The notes under the pieces are model-generated. The model worked only from the letters and a program-made list of their open reading frames with translations. It was not told where the DNA came from and searched no databases. The position numbers were made by a program, and so were the translations under genes. From Candidatus Tumulicola sp. (GTDB lineage Bacteria > Vulcanimicrobiota > Vulcanimicrobiia > Vulcanimicrobiales > Vulcanimicrobiaceae), in contig DASXDT010000006.1 in the NCBI GenBank assembly GCA_036490475.1, positions 806,001-870,000 of the forward strand: DNA of 64,000 bases. The letters are read 5' to 3'. This document shows, piece after piece, positions 41,351 through 50,243 of this stretch (the stretch's first letter is position 1; each line of letters begins with the position of its first letter).

Positions 41351-42276
41351 GCAGGCGAAGCGGCGACGCGTTCGAGTTCGGCTTCTAAATCGAACCCTTC
41401 GTGACGGATACGCAGATCGAAATAATAGACCGCGAGCAGCACGATCGAAAACGGCTGGATGACGGCGTTGCCAAGCGTCGATAGTATGACGGCGGCAGCG
41501 ATCCAATGCATGAAGAGGAAAATCGTCGACACGACGCCCACGATCATCGATCCGGCGACCGCGGCGGCCATCGCGGCCAGCGCGAACAGCGTCGCACGCC
41601 AGAACTCTCCGCCCGAAAAAACGCGGGCAAACCCTTTGCCGATGGCTCCGATGGCGCCGAGCCTTTCGATCGGCACCGCGAACATCGCGCACGTCATCGC
41701 GACGAATACGGGCAATGCGGTCGCGAACGACGCAATCACCACGACGATCGCCACGATGAAGGCGACGACTCCAATGACGACCGATGCTTTCGCAACGAGC
41801 GCCGCGATCAAAAACGTCGTTATCGTTACGACGAGGACCATCGCGTACCATAAAACGAGAAGAACGATTTCGCAAAACAAGACGCCCAACAGCGCGGGCC
41901 AGCGAGATAATGCCACGCGATAACACGCCGCGAATTCAACCGTGCGTCCTCGGTAGAGCCGCGCCACGCCGACCGAAACGGCGGCGACGGTCACGATCCA
42001 AAACGCGTAAAAGACTACCGCGATTGCAAGGATCGCAGCGATGATTCCGGGTTGTTGCGGGACCAGCATTGCAGGCGGCGGCTGCGCGCCGGGATGCTGG
42101 ATCAGCCACGGGATCGCGGCCAATTGCGAAGCCTGATTGAGATCGATCCAATACTGTGCGAACGCATACGGAACCAGCACGACCAGCACGATCGCAAAAA
42201 ACGCTTTGAAGTTTTTTATATAGAGCGTAATCGCCCGGTCGAAAATCTCGCCGAAGCCAAGGGGCCGGAGGTCCAT
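41347..42276 (-). CDS. Multi-pass membrane protein, unknown
   Basis: A 309-residue protein with about six TM helices, Gly/Val/Ala-rich (for example FAIVLVVLVPYAFA, VVFYAFWIVTVAAVSVGVA, VIGVVAFIVAIVVVIASFA). The N terminus MDLRPLGFGEIFDRAITLY is a recurrent start of membrane proteins related to the glycerophosphodiester phosphodiesterase membrane domain, which commonly precede DUF4129 genes. No catalytic domain is visible. ATG at 42276 is preferred to the longer frame at 42408, whose extra 44 residues are basic low complexity and antisense to the prepilin gene. First gene of the moxR cluster. Confidence 0.8.
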   Translation of the reverse strand: MDLRPLGFGEIFDRAITLYIKNFKAFFAIVLVVLVPYAFAQYWIDLNQASQLAAIPWLIQHPGAQPPPAMLVPQQPGIIAAILAIAVVFYAFWIVTVAAVSVGVARLYRGRTVEFAACYRVALSRWPALLGVLFCEIVLLVLWYAMVLVVTITTFLIAALVAKASVVIGVVAFIVAIVVVIASFATALPVFVAMTCAMFAVPIERLGAIGAIGKGFARVFSGGEFWRATLFALAAMAAAVAGSMIVGVVSTIFLFMHWIAAAVILSTLGNAVIQPFSIVLLAVYYFDLRIRHEGFDLEAELERVAASPA

Positions 42277-42355
42277 CGCTGCGCCGTTCTTGCAGAGCGG
42301 CGCGGAACCCCCCAGCCGGGACCGGTTAGGACGCCGTACGGGCACTACACGATGC

Positions 42356-43009
42356 GTGCGCGGACAACGCGGTTTTTCGTTGCTCGAAGTGCTGATCGCA
42401 TCCGCCATCGCCGTCGTCTTGGCGTGTCAATCGATTGCGGCGATCCACGCGTTCGCGCTCGAAGCGGCGTCGACCGGGCGGCGCGTCCGGGCGGCGTCGG
42501 CGTGGGCCGGCCTCCGCGAACGGCTAGCGGGAAGCGCCGCGACGGCGTGGTCGGTTTTCGTGCCGCAACGCGACGTCCTCGGGAATGCCAACGCCGATGG
42601 CCACGAAGTCGACTTCGTAACGCAAGACGCGACCCGCCGTTCCTTTTGGTGGGCGTACGCATTCGATCGTTCGAAACGCCGCATCACGCAGTATGCGTAT
42701 TCTCCGGGCGGGGACATGCGCGCCGGCGCAACGTACGACGACATCGACGGTTTTGCGGCCATCGCCTATCCGATTTCGGCGGTCGCGTTACCATCGAGTC
42801 CGGCGTACGATGCGTTGTTTGCCGGAGCGACCGCACCCGATGTAACCGTTCCGTTCGCTTGGACGCCGGCGGCGGCCGGTGGTAACGGAATCGTGCGCGC
42901 GACGATCGATGCACCCGGCGTACACGCTCTCGAAATACTGGCGCCGGCGACGGCACCGACCAGGTTTACCGTGGTGCTGACGTACACGCCGGCACCGCCG
43001 GGATTATAG
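42356..43009 (+). CDS. Type IV prepilin-like protein (PilW/GspJ style), orphan
   Basis: A 217-residue protein with a class III prepilin leader: RGQRGFSLLEVLIASAIAVVL, where the peptidase would cut after Gly and methylate Phe; Glu at +5 is present. The rest has YPISAVALPSSPAYDALF and Gly/Ala/Pro-rich beta stretches as in minor pseudopilins (PilW/GspJ). No other pilin, PilT, PilB, GspE or peptidase gene is in the window, so it may feed a machine encoded elsewhere. There is no ATG in frame; GTG 42356 places the leader at normal length. It overlaps the recR stop by 6 bases in convergent orientation. Confidence 0.85.
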   Translation: MRGQRGFSLLEVLIASAIAVVLACQSIAAIHAFALEAASTGRRVRAASAWAGLRERLAGSAATAWSVFVPQRDVLGNANADGHEVDFVTQDATRRSFWWAYAFDRSKRRITQYAYSPGGDMRAGATYDDIDGFAAIAYPISAVALPSSPAYDALFAGATAPDVTVPFAWTPAAAGGNGIVRATIDAPGVHALEILAPATAPTRFTVVLTYTPAPPGL

Positions 43010-43612
43010 CGCGGTGCGGCCCTCGAGCGCTTTGGTGAGCGTGACCTCATCGGCGTAGTCGAGGTCCCCGCCGATTGGAAGCCCGTATGCCAACCGAGTG
43101 ACGATTATGCCGAGCGGATGGATTAGCCGCGAAACATAGAGCGCCGTCGCTTCGCCTTCGGCGTTCGGGTTGGTCGCTAAAATGATTTCGCGCGAATCTT
43201 CCTGACCGATTCGTTCGACGAGTTCTTTGACGCGAAGTTGCGAAGGGCCGATTCCGTCCATCGGCGATATCAAACCGCCCAGCACGTGATAGCGGCCTTT
43301 GAACGCGCCGGTGCGTTCGATCGCATAGACATCTTTCGCTTCTGCAACGACGCACACCGTGCGCGCGTCGCGGCGTTCGTCCGCGCAGATCGAACACGGA
43401 TCGCCTTCGGTCAACGAAAAGCACGTCGAACAGAATCGCACGCGATCCTTCACGGCGACGATGGCTTCCGCCAACGCCTGCGCTTCATGACGCGGACGGT
43501 TGAGTAAGTGGAAGACGAGCCGCGCAGCAGTTTTCGGCCCGATGGTCGGCAGCTTACTGAATTCGTTGATCAGTGCTGCGACCGGCCCCGCGACGGAGCC
43601 GGAATTCGGCAT
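43004..43612 (-). CDS. recR: Recombination mediator RecR
   Basis: A 202-residue RecR of standard length. The helix-hairpin-helix (LPTIGPKTAARLVFHLL), the C4 zinc finger (FCSTCFSLTEGDPCSIC) and the Toprim domain (TVCVVAEAKDVYAIERTG, then TNPNAEGEATALY) are all intact. RecR loads RecA on gapped DNA with RecF/RecO. The ATG at 43612 follows the ybaB stop at 43615 by 2 bases. Gene order dnaX-ybaB-recR is the classic bacterial arrangement. The longer frame to 44065 is a shadow of ybaB and dnaX. Confidence 0.96.
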   Translation of the reverse strand: MPNSGSVAGPVAALINEFSKLPTIGPKTAARLVFHLLNRPRHEAQALAEAIVAVKDRVRFCSTCFSLTEGDPCSICADERRDARTVCVVAEAKDVYAIERTGAFKGRYHVLGGLISPMDGIGPSQLRVKELVERIGQEDSREIILATNPNAEGEATALYVSRLIHPLGIIVTRLAYGLPIGGDLDYADEVTLTKALEGRTAL

Positions 43613-43614
43613 CC

Positions 43615-43923
43615 TTACATCAAGCCGGGAATACGCATCCCGCCGGTGACCGATGACATACGTTGTTGTGACACTTCGAGCGATTTGGCGAGCGCGTCGT
43701 TGATCGCGACCGCGATAAGATCTTCGAGGGTCTCTATGTCCTCGGGATCGACCGCTTCTTTCGCAATGGTAACGCGCTTCACGCGCTGATCGCAGGTGAG
43801 CTCGACGCCGACCGCGCCGCCGCCGGCCGAGCCGGAGACCACCGTCGCGGCGAGCTCTTCTTGGGCCTTCACCATGTCGGCTTGCATTTTTTTGACTTGC
43901 TGCATGAGCTGTACTTGTTTCAT
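43615..43923 (-). CDS. ybaB: YbaB/EbfC-family nucleoid protein
   Basis: A 102-residue YbaB/EbfC protein: helical ends with a Gly-rich central strand (GSAGGGAVGVELTCDQRVKR) and the tail SSVTGGMRIPGLM. These DNA-binding proteins sit between dnaX and recR in many bacteria. The ATG at 43923 overlaps the dnaX stop by 4 bases (ATGA). Normal length and no odd features; the larger frame starting at 44247 is an out-of-phase shadow. Confidence 0.95.
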   Translation of the reverse strand: MKQVQLMQQVKKMQADMVKAQEELAATVVSGSAGGGAVGVELTCDQRVKRVTIAKEAVDPEDIETLEDLIAVAINDALAKSLEVSQQRMSSVTGGMRIPGLM

Positions 43924-45608
43924 CGTTCCGGTATCCGTTCGCTGAGGTAGTTGAATAAGGCCTCGGGGTCGTCCCCGCTTTGCTCGGCCGGGGCCGATCG
44001 TGCCTGCGGCTTTTCGGCTGCGGAGGCGGGCGCGCCGATTCGTAGCCTGATGGCGACCGGCACACTCAAAACATCGCTCGCCGCCGCTTCGAGCAAGGCG
44101 ACGCGCTGGCGCACGATAGAGGCGTCGAGTTCGGTCCGGACCTGAACGAAGACGACGTTGCCTTCGACGCCGGCTATCCGCGCGCCGGAGAGCGGACCTT
44201 TCAGCGGCATATGTTCGCTCTCGACCTTGGCGCGGACGCTCGGCCAAGCCGCGTTCGCCCGTTGCAACGTCAGCGGTCCGGCGGGTTCGCGTAGCTCGGG
44301 CGGGGACTCCTCGACCGGCTCAGGACGCGGCTCGGGCGCGGGCTGCCGGACTGGTTCGGCATGGCGTGCTGTTGGGGCCGGTTCGGGGCGGACGGGCTCG
44401 GGACGCGTTCGCGCCGGCGGTGACGACGGTCGAGCAGCGGCCGGGGCCGTCGTTGGAGCAGGCGGTGGCCCGCCGGATCGACCCTCGAGTGCCGCTAGCC
44501 GCGCCGACAGCGCCTCGATGTTGGGATCTTCGCCGACCAGCACGACCCGCAAAATCGCCGTCTCGAGCTCCAATCGAGCATTGCCGCCGGACCGCGCCAG
44601 CGCGATCGCGTCGGTCAGCACCCGCAAGGCCCGGACTAACTGCGACTGCGTCACCGACCCGGCTCGCTGCGTGGCATGCGCTGCGTCGTCGGGAGCCAGA
44701 TCGCGCTCCAACAGCGCGGGATCGATACGCGCCACCAGCACGTTTCGCAGGGCGGCCACCAGTAGGCGCATGAGTACCAGCATGTCGATCCCGGCGTCGG
44801 CAGCGGCTTCGATCGCGTTCAGCGCACCTGCCGCGTCGCGCTCGGCCAGAGCATCGACCAACGATTGCGCGATGTCGCGCGCGCTGGTACCGAAGGCTGC
44901 GTCCAACGACTCGGCCGTGATTCGCCGGCCATCGGCAAAGGCGGCGGCTTGCTCGAGCATCGTCAGCGCGTCGCGTAAACCGCCTTCAGACCGATAGGCG
45001 ATCGCGGCCAAAGCGGCATCGTCGACTTCCATGTTTTCGGCCGACGCGATCTCGCGCAAACGCTCGATAATGACGGGCACCGGAATTCGCCGGAACGCGT
45101 AGCGTTGACAACGCGAAAGAATCGTAACGGGCAGCTTTTCCGGTTCGGTGGTCGCGAGGATGAAGACCGCCCACTCCGGCGGCTCTTCCAGCGTCTTCAG
45201 GAATGCGTTAGCGCCCTCTTTGGTGAGCATGTGGGCTTCGTCGATGATGTACACTTTGGATCGCATGCTGGCCGGTGCAAACTTAACCGCGTCGCGGATT
45301 TCGCGAATGCCGTCTATGCCGCGATAGCTAGCTGCGTCGATCTCCAATACATCCAATGCCGTTCCCGCGAGCATGGCACGACAATTCTCGCAGGTGTTAT
45401 CGGGCGTCGGCGTGGGACCGTGAACGCAGTTGATGCAGCGCGCCAAGATCTTGGCGGCCGACGTTTTCCCCGAGCCGCGCGGTCCGGAAAACAAATACGC
45501 GTGCGCCAATTTTCCGCTCGTTAGCGCTGCCGAAAGCGTGCGCACGACCGCGTCTTGACCCACCAGGTCTGCGAACGAACGCGGGCGCCAGGTACGGTAG
45601 AGGGACAC
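43920..45608 (-). CDS. dnaX: DNA polymerase III subunits gamma/tau
   Basis: A 562-residue DnaX clamp-loader ATPase. Walker A is GPRGSGKTS (Ser for the usual Val), the zinc module C-INCVHGPTPTPDNTCENC, Walker B VYIIDEAHML and the SRC motif SRCQRYAF are present. Domains I-II to about 230, domain III to about 365, then a Pro/Ala/Arg-rich linker (PEPVRPEPAPTARHAEPV) and a short C-terminal domain (about 470-562) like tau domain V. I see no obvious slippery AAAAAAG heptamer for a frameshift. GTG at 45608 follows AGAGG by about 7 bases. Heads the dnaX-ybaB-recR operon. Confidence 0.96.
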   Translation of the reverse strand: MSLYRTWRPRSFADLVGQDAVVRTLSAALTSGKLAHAYLFSGPRGSGKTSAAKILARCINCVHGPTPTPDNTCENCRAMLAGTALDVLEIDAASYRGIDGIREIRDAVKFAPASMRSKVYIIDEAHMLTKEGANAFLKTLEEPPEWAVFILATTEPEKLPVTILSRCQRYAFRRIPVPVIIERLREIASAENMEVDDAALAAIAYRSEGGLRDALTMLEQAAAFADGRRITAESLDAAFGTSARDIAQSLVDALAERDAAGALNAIEAAADAGIDMLVLMRLLVAALRNVLVARIDPALLERDLAPDDAAHATQRAGSVTQSQLVRALRVLTDAIALARSGGNARLELETAILRVVLVGEDPNIEALSARLAALEGRSGGPPPAPTTAPAAARPSSPPARTRPEPVRPEPAPTARHAEPVRQPAPEPRPEPVEESPPELREPAGPLTLQRANAAWPSVRAKVESEHMPLKGPLSGARIAGVEGNVVFVQVRTELDASIVRQRVALLEAAASDVLSVPVAIRLRIGAPASAAEKPQARSAPAEQSGDDPEALFNYLSERIPER

Positions 45609-45767
45609 GCAGCATCCTCTTACGGAGGGCGTTTGGGGGTGCCTGCCGTCGGGTAGACTGAAACGGCGCAGGGGCCGAACGGTGTTAAGCGATCGAGGGC
45701 TATCGCAATAAGAGCGCCCGCAGTTCCCATTCTAAATCGATTACGAGAGAGCGAGCCTGAGGCTTCG
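45609..45767. other. Divergent dnaX/recQ intergenic region with one hairpin
   Basis: 159 bases. A hairpin with arms CCTGC..CGT (45642-45649) and ACGG..GCAGG (45663-45672) and a 13-base loop lies on both strands. In some bacteria the SRP RNA gene sits here, but the conserved GGTCAGGyCCGGAAGG tetraloop region is absent on both strands, so I do not call it. Good ribosome sites precede both divergent GTG starts. Confidence 0.4.
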
Positions 45768-47405
45768 GTGGACGTATATTCCGCGCTCAGCGCGCATTTT
45801 GGATTTCAAACCTTTTACCCGGGTCAAGAAGAAGTCGTGTCGCGCGTTTTAAGCGGGCAGGACACGCTGGCGATTCTCGCCACAGGTGCCGGCAAGAGCC
45901 TGACCTATCAGTTACCGGCACTGATGATGCCGGGAACGACCGTCGTCGTCAGCCCGCTGATCGCGTTGATGAAAGATCAGCTCGACATGCTGAAAGAACG
46001 CGGCATCACCAACGTCATCGCGCTCAACTCGACGCTGTCGGAAGATCAAGAAATGCGGGCGCGCGCACGCATCGCCACCGGCTCGGTCAAAATCGTCTAC
46101 ACGACCCCCGAAAAGCTGGAGGATCAAAGCTTTTTAAAGATCCTTCAGAAGTTGGACATTCCGCTCTTCGTCGTCGATGAAGCGCACTGCATTAGCCAAT
46201 GGGGCCACGACTTTCGCCCCGCCTACCTCGCCCTCGGCGCGGCCGTTCGCCAACTCGGCAATCCCACGATTCTGGCCTTGACGGCTACGGCCACGCCGTC
46301 GGTGCGTGAAGATATTCTGCGCCAACTGGACATCGAAACGGTGCGCCCGCTAGTGCGCGGCTTCGATCGTCCCAATCTCGTGTACGAAGCCCGCCGCGCC
46401 GATAAAGAAGCCGACAAGCTCAAAATTCTCAACGCGCTATTCGTCGGTGACGACGCGCTACAAGGCACCGGCATCGTCTACACCGCGACGATCAAGAACG
46501 CGCTCGAGGTGCAAGAGCATCTGACGCAAGCACTGGGCATTCCGGCCGCCGTGTATCATTCGAAACTGCATAAAGAAGAACGCACCGCGGTGCAAAACGC
46601 ATTCATGGGTGAGACGATCCGCGCCGTCGTCGCGACCAACGCATTCGGCCTCGGCATCGATAAACCGAACATTCGTTTCGTCGTTCACTACGATTTACCG
46701 GGCTCGGTGGAAGCCTACACGCAGGAAGCCGGACGCGCCGGCCGCGACGGCCTAACCTCGCGTTGCATCCTCATCTATCGCATGAGTGACACGCGCGTGC
46801 AGAACTATTTCTTGACCGGTAAGTATCCCGACGTCGAAGAGGTGCAGCGCGTTTTCGGCACCATCGAAGTATTCGGCGATCAAGACGGCGGCGTAACGAT
46901 GACGGACCTGCGCAAGATCTTGCAATTGCCGCTAACCAAGTTGCGCGTCATCTTGGCGCTGCTCAAGAAATCGGGACACATCGAAGTAATCGGGAAATCG
47001 GCCTATCGGCTGACGCAGGCGGTTCGGGCGAACCGCGACCTGGTACTCAGCCTGGCGAATTACGAAACAAAAAAGTCGTACGACCAAAGCAAACTTGCAA
47101 TGATGTTGCAATACGCCGAATCCGCTTCGTGCCGCCGCCGGTTCATCCTAAACTATTTCGGCGAGGATTTCGAATCGGACAACTGCGGCGCGTGCGACAA
47201 CTGTCTCCTGGCGCTCGCCCGGGGGACGGACAGGGACGCTTCGACCAGCGGGTTCAGAATCTCGGAGGCGGTCGATCATCCCAAATTCGGACCGGGCACG
47301 ATCGAACGGGTGGAGCGTGACTTAGTGACGGTGCTCTTTCCGAACGTGGGCTACAAGACGTTGCTGGCCTCCGCCGTGCATCGGGCCGAAGCAACAATCG
47401 CGTAG
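45768..47405 (+). CDS. recQ: ATP-dependent DNA helicase RecQ
   Basis: A 545-residue superfamily 2 helicase. Motif [16 protein letters not shown], motif [19 protein letters not shown], motif V/VI region [15 protein letters not shown] and [10 protein letters not shown] are intact, followed by the RecQ zinc module (CRRR...CGACDNC, about 450-480) and a winged-helix region. There is no HRDC domain. Instead the C terminus (about 495-545) reads [20 protein letters not shown].. with [13 protein letters not shown], a small beta fold also seen at the end of some UvrD-type helicases. The GTG start follows GAGG. RecQ processes stalled forks and recombination intermediates. Confidence 0.96.
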   Translation: MDVYSALSAHFGFQTFYPGQEEVVSRVLSGQDTLAILATGAGKSLTYQLPALMMPGTTVVVSPLIALMKDQLDMLKERGITNVIALNSTLSEDQEMRARARIATGSVKIVYTTPEKLEDQSFLKILQKLDIPLFVVDEAHCISQWGHDFRPAYLALGAAVRQLGNPTILALTATATPSVREDILRQLDIETVRPLVRGFDRPNLVYEARRADKEADKLKILNALFVGDDALQGTGIVYTATIKNALEVQEHLTQALGIPAAVYHSKLHKEERTAVQNAFMGETIRAVVATNAFGLGIDKPNIRFVVHYDLPGSVEAYTQEAGRAGRDGLTSRCILIYRMSDTRVQNYFLTGKYPDVEEVQRVFGTIEVFGDQDGGVTMTDLRKILQLPLTKLRVILALLKKSGHIEVIGKSAYRLTQAVRANRDLVLSLANYETKKSYDQSKLAMMLQYAESASCRRRFILNYFGEDFESDNCGACDNCLLALARGTDRDASTSGFRISEAVDHPKFGPGTIERVERDLVTVLFPNVGYKTLLASAVHRAEATIA

Positions 47406-47541
47406 CGCCGGCAGGTACTGGAACGAGGCAAGGGAGCATACTCAACCAGTCTGTGACCGAGCCTTCGACGCCGCAAAGAGTAGCTTTGCGAACGCACCTT
47501 TCGGGCAGCGGCTTTTTGGCCGCGCGGCTTCGTTGCGTCCC

Positions 47542-49203
47542 GTGAGACTTCGTCCGCGAGCCGCCCGCGGCGCGGCCGTGTTAGCGGCGCTCGCGTTGGT
47601 GGCTTTCGCACGTCCGGCGGTTAGCGCCCAGACCCCACCGGCCACACCTCAGCCGGCGGCCTCGCCGTCCGGCGTCGCCTCTCCAGCGGTCTCCGCCGTG
47701 CCGTCTCCGCCGGCCGCACAACCGCCGCCGGCCAACGGTGCCACGCCACCCCCAATCGTCGTCACGCCCGACAACGCGCAAGTCGCCGTTGGAGCGTCGG
47801 TACGCCTGGCCGTGGGTTCCGTCATCGGACAAATTTCTGCGACGGTCGCCGATCAGACGATCGCCCAAGTCTCGGTCGATCAGACGAGTCAGGCAGTGGT
47901 CGTCTTCGGAAAACAACCCGGTTCGACGGTCGTTACCATCGTCGACGGCCGCGGACTACGCCGCGACGTCCCAATTCGCGTCGCCTATTATGCGGGCAGC
48001 GTTCCGTCCGACATCTCGCTCGCGATCACCGGCGATCCCGCGTCACCCGATTTCGTGCGCGATCAAGTCGTGGGCGCGATCCGGCGTGCCGCGCAACTGC
48101 GTCCGGGGGCACAGATCGTCGTCGGTTCCGACGACGTGCCGTTCAATCAAACGCTGGGACAGGATCGCGATGCGTCGGTCAACGTTTCCGTTTTGATGCA
48201 AGGCACGCAGTACTTCGAAGTCGATTCCACCGTACACATTCAGATCCGTAACGTTGCGGCGCCACGTATTTCTCCCGACTCGCTGATGGTCAGCGACTAT
48301 CCAGAACGTCTCGAAGAAAATGGAACGCTCTTCACCGCCGATTTGCGCGGCGAACAGCCGTCGCGCTTTTTGTATTTTCATTACAATCCGCCGGGCCAGC
48401 CCGATCGTCGGATCGTGCTGCACGCCGACAATCCGTCGAGCGAACCGATGACGCTGCAGTTTATCAGCGGACGCGGCGGCCCGTCGCAAAACGAAATGGC
48501 CGCCGGACACGTCGCGACCAAAGCCTTCTTGGTAAACGCCCTGCAAAATCAGGGCCGCTTGATCGAAGTTCCGGCCGGCACCTCGATGGCCATCGTCACG
48601 CAAGATATTCCGGCCGGCGCCGTGGTCTGCAACATTTTGCAGTTGCGCGTGTTGTCGGGTGGCGGAAGCGTCCACCTGACGCTAGCGGCCGAATCGGCCG
48701 ACGGCAGCGCGGTTCCCGCACCGTCGTCGACGCTGCTGGAAGGCGCGCATAAGCACGCACGCGGCATCTACCCGATTCCGGAGTTTCACTATGCCACGCA
48801 GTGGAACGTGAACGACGAGTACCTAGAACTGCCGATCGGCCACATTCCATTGCCGAACGACTTGCAGGGACAAGCGCTGGCCGGCGATTACGGCGTTCTG
48901 CAATCCTTCGTCGTGACGGTTCAGAACCCGAACGGTTCGCCGGCATCGATCGCGATCTACGAAAATCCGCGCGGTGGACGCGCTACCGGCACGTTTCTGA
49001 TCGATGGCGTCTTAGTACAGTCGCATCAAACGCCGGCGTATTCGCGCTACAAAATCCGGCAATACGTCGTACCGGCGCGTGGCTTCGTGCGCGTGACGAT
49101 CGTTACCATGCCCGAGGCCGGGTCGAGCTATCCGCTCAAATTGATTTTTGCTCCCGACGACGGGAGCGTCGCACCCGGCGCACCGGGTTCCCCGGCCTTC
49201 TAG
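47542..49203 (+). CDS. Secreted hypothetical protein with Ig-like N-terminal domain
   Basis: About 553 residues. A signal peptide (RGAAVLAALALVAFARPAVSA) is followed by a Pro/Ala/Ser-rich linker of about 40 residues and an Ig-like/BIG2-type domain (IVVTPDNAQVAVGASVRL, then VVVFGKQPGSTVVTIVDGRG). The remaining 400 residues are beta-rich with motifs HYNPPGQPDRRIVLHADNPS and FHYATQWNVNDEYLELPIG; no enzyme signature is visible. The layout suggests an exported binding or surface protein. Start is uncertain: GTG 47542 or TTG 47533. It follows recQ by 136 bases and converges on the envelope operon, overlapping the glycosyltransferase gene by 4 bases. Family not recognised. Confidence 0.75.
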   Translation: MRLRPRAARGAAVLAALALVAFARPAVSAQTPPATPQPAASPSGVASPAVSAVPSPPAAQPPPANGATPPPIVVTPDNAQVAVGASVRLAVGSVIGQISATVADQTIAQVSVDQTSQAVVVFGKQPGSTVVTIVDGRGLRRDVPIRVAYYAGSVPSDISLAITGDPASPDFVRDQVVGAIRRAAQLRPGAQIVVGSDDVPFNQTLGQDRDASVNVSVLMQGTQYFEVDSTVHIQIRNVAAPRISPDSLMVSDYPERLEENGTLFTADLRGEQPSRFLYFHYNPPGQPDRRIVLHADNPSSEPMTLQFISGRGGPSQNEMAAGHVATKAFLVNALQNQGRLIEVPAGTSMAIVTQDIPAGAVVCNILQLRVLSGGGSVHLTLAAESADGSAVPAPSSTLLEGAHKHARGIYPIPEFHYATQWNVNDEYLELPIGHIPLPNDLQGQALAGDYGVLQSFVVTVQNPNGSPASIAIYENPRGGRATGTFLIDGVLVQSHQTPAYSRYKIRQYVVPARGFVRVTIVTMPEAGSSYPLKLIFAPDDGSVAPGAPGSPAF

Positions 49204-50243
49204 CTTCTCGAAATCCCGTTGCTCGACGCCGCAGCGTAGAGCCTTTCCATGGCGCCGGCGGCGGCGTCCCACGAGAATCGTTCGATCGCGATCGCCCGCG
49301 CACTCGCAGCGCTCACGTCGTACGCGCCGGCGAGCGCCGCCTGCAGCGTTTCGGTCCACGCCCGCTCGTCATCCAGGGAGATTACCGGCACGCCGGGGCC
49401 CGCAATTTCGGGGAGGGAACCGCCCTCGGACACGACGCACGGAACGCCCGCGCACATCGCCTGCGCGGCAGCATAACCGAAGCCTTCGTAAGTCGATGGC
49501 ACGGCGACGACGCCGCAGCGCGCATACAGATCGAGCACGTCTTGGCGCGAAACGTATCCGCGCATCTCGAGGCGGTCCGAAATCCCCAGCGATGCCGCGA
49601 GTGCGGCGCATTCGTCGAGGTACGGGGTCGGCGGCCCGATCGATACGATGCGCGCGCCGTCGAGTTCCGGCAACAGCCGGATCAGCGCCGCTAGATTCTT
49701 TCGCCGTTCGACGGTTCCGACGACGAGGATCGTCGAGCGGTCCGCCGTCCCGCGTTCGAGCTCGCACATGTCGGCGGCTACGCCGGGATAGACGACCGTA
49801 ACGCGCTGCGGGTCCAATCCCGGACAAACCTCGAGTAGTTCGCGCCGTGAAAACTCGGAGTCGACCGCGATCTGGCGCGCCGACGCGTATCTTCGCAGGG
49901 ACAACGCTCCGAAATACCAGCGCGCGTACCAACGCGTATGCGCCTGCACCCGCAACCACGCGACGTCGTGCACCGTGACGACGACCGGAATGCTTCCGAC
50001 CAACGGCATCGTACCGGACGCGCAATGTAATACCGGAGCGCCGGATGCACGCGCGCGACGAGGTAGCAACAACTGGTCCCACAGTACGCGCCGGTCGAAC
50101 CGCCATGGATCGAGACGCGGTTCGGACAACTCGACCACGTCGACGCGCTTGCGCCGGCGTAACGCGGCGGCCAATCCGTTCGCGTACTCGCCGATACCGG
50201 TCGGCGTTCCGACCGTGAGTTGCGCGTCGAACGCAACCTTCAT
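49200..50243 (-). CDS. GT-B glycosyltransferase, family 1 type
   Basis: A 347-residue glycosyltransferase of the GT1/GT4-like GT-B fold. The N-terminal acceptor domain has FDAQLTVGTPTGIGEYANGL; the C-terminal donor domain shows STILVVGTVERRKNLAAL and VVAVPSTYEGFGYAAAQAMCAG with the E-x7-E-like pattern. Such enzymes transfer a sugar from a nucleotide donor in LPS core, O-antigen or glycolipid synthesis. Its place as the last gene of the envelope operon suggests LPS decoration. ATG at 50243 overlaps the stop of the TPR gene (ATGA). Confidence 0.92.
   Translation of the reverse strand: MKVAFDAQLTVGTPTGIGEYANGLAAALRRRKRVDVVELSEPRLDPWRFDRRVLWDQLLLPRRARASGAPVLHCASGTMPLVGSIPVVVTVHDVAWLRVQAHTRWYARWYFGALSLRRYASARQIAVDSEFSRRELLEVCPGLDPQRVTVVYPGVAADMCELERGTADRSTILVVGTVERRKNLAALIRLLPELDGARIVSIGPPTPYLDECAALAASLGISDRLEMRGYVSRQDVLDLYARCGVVAVPSTYEGFGYAAAQAMCAGVPCVVSEGGSLPEIAGPGVPVISLDDERAWTETLQAALAGAYDVSAASARAIAIERFSWDAAAGAMERLYAAASSNGISRS

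Noticed and set aside
45609-45767. SRP (4.5S) RNA gene upstream of dnaX
   Set aside because: The conserved apical sequence is missing on both strands.
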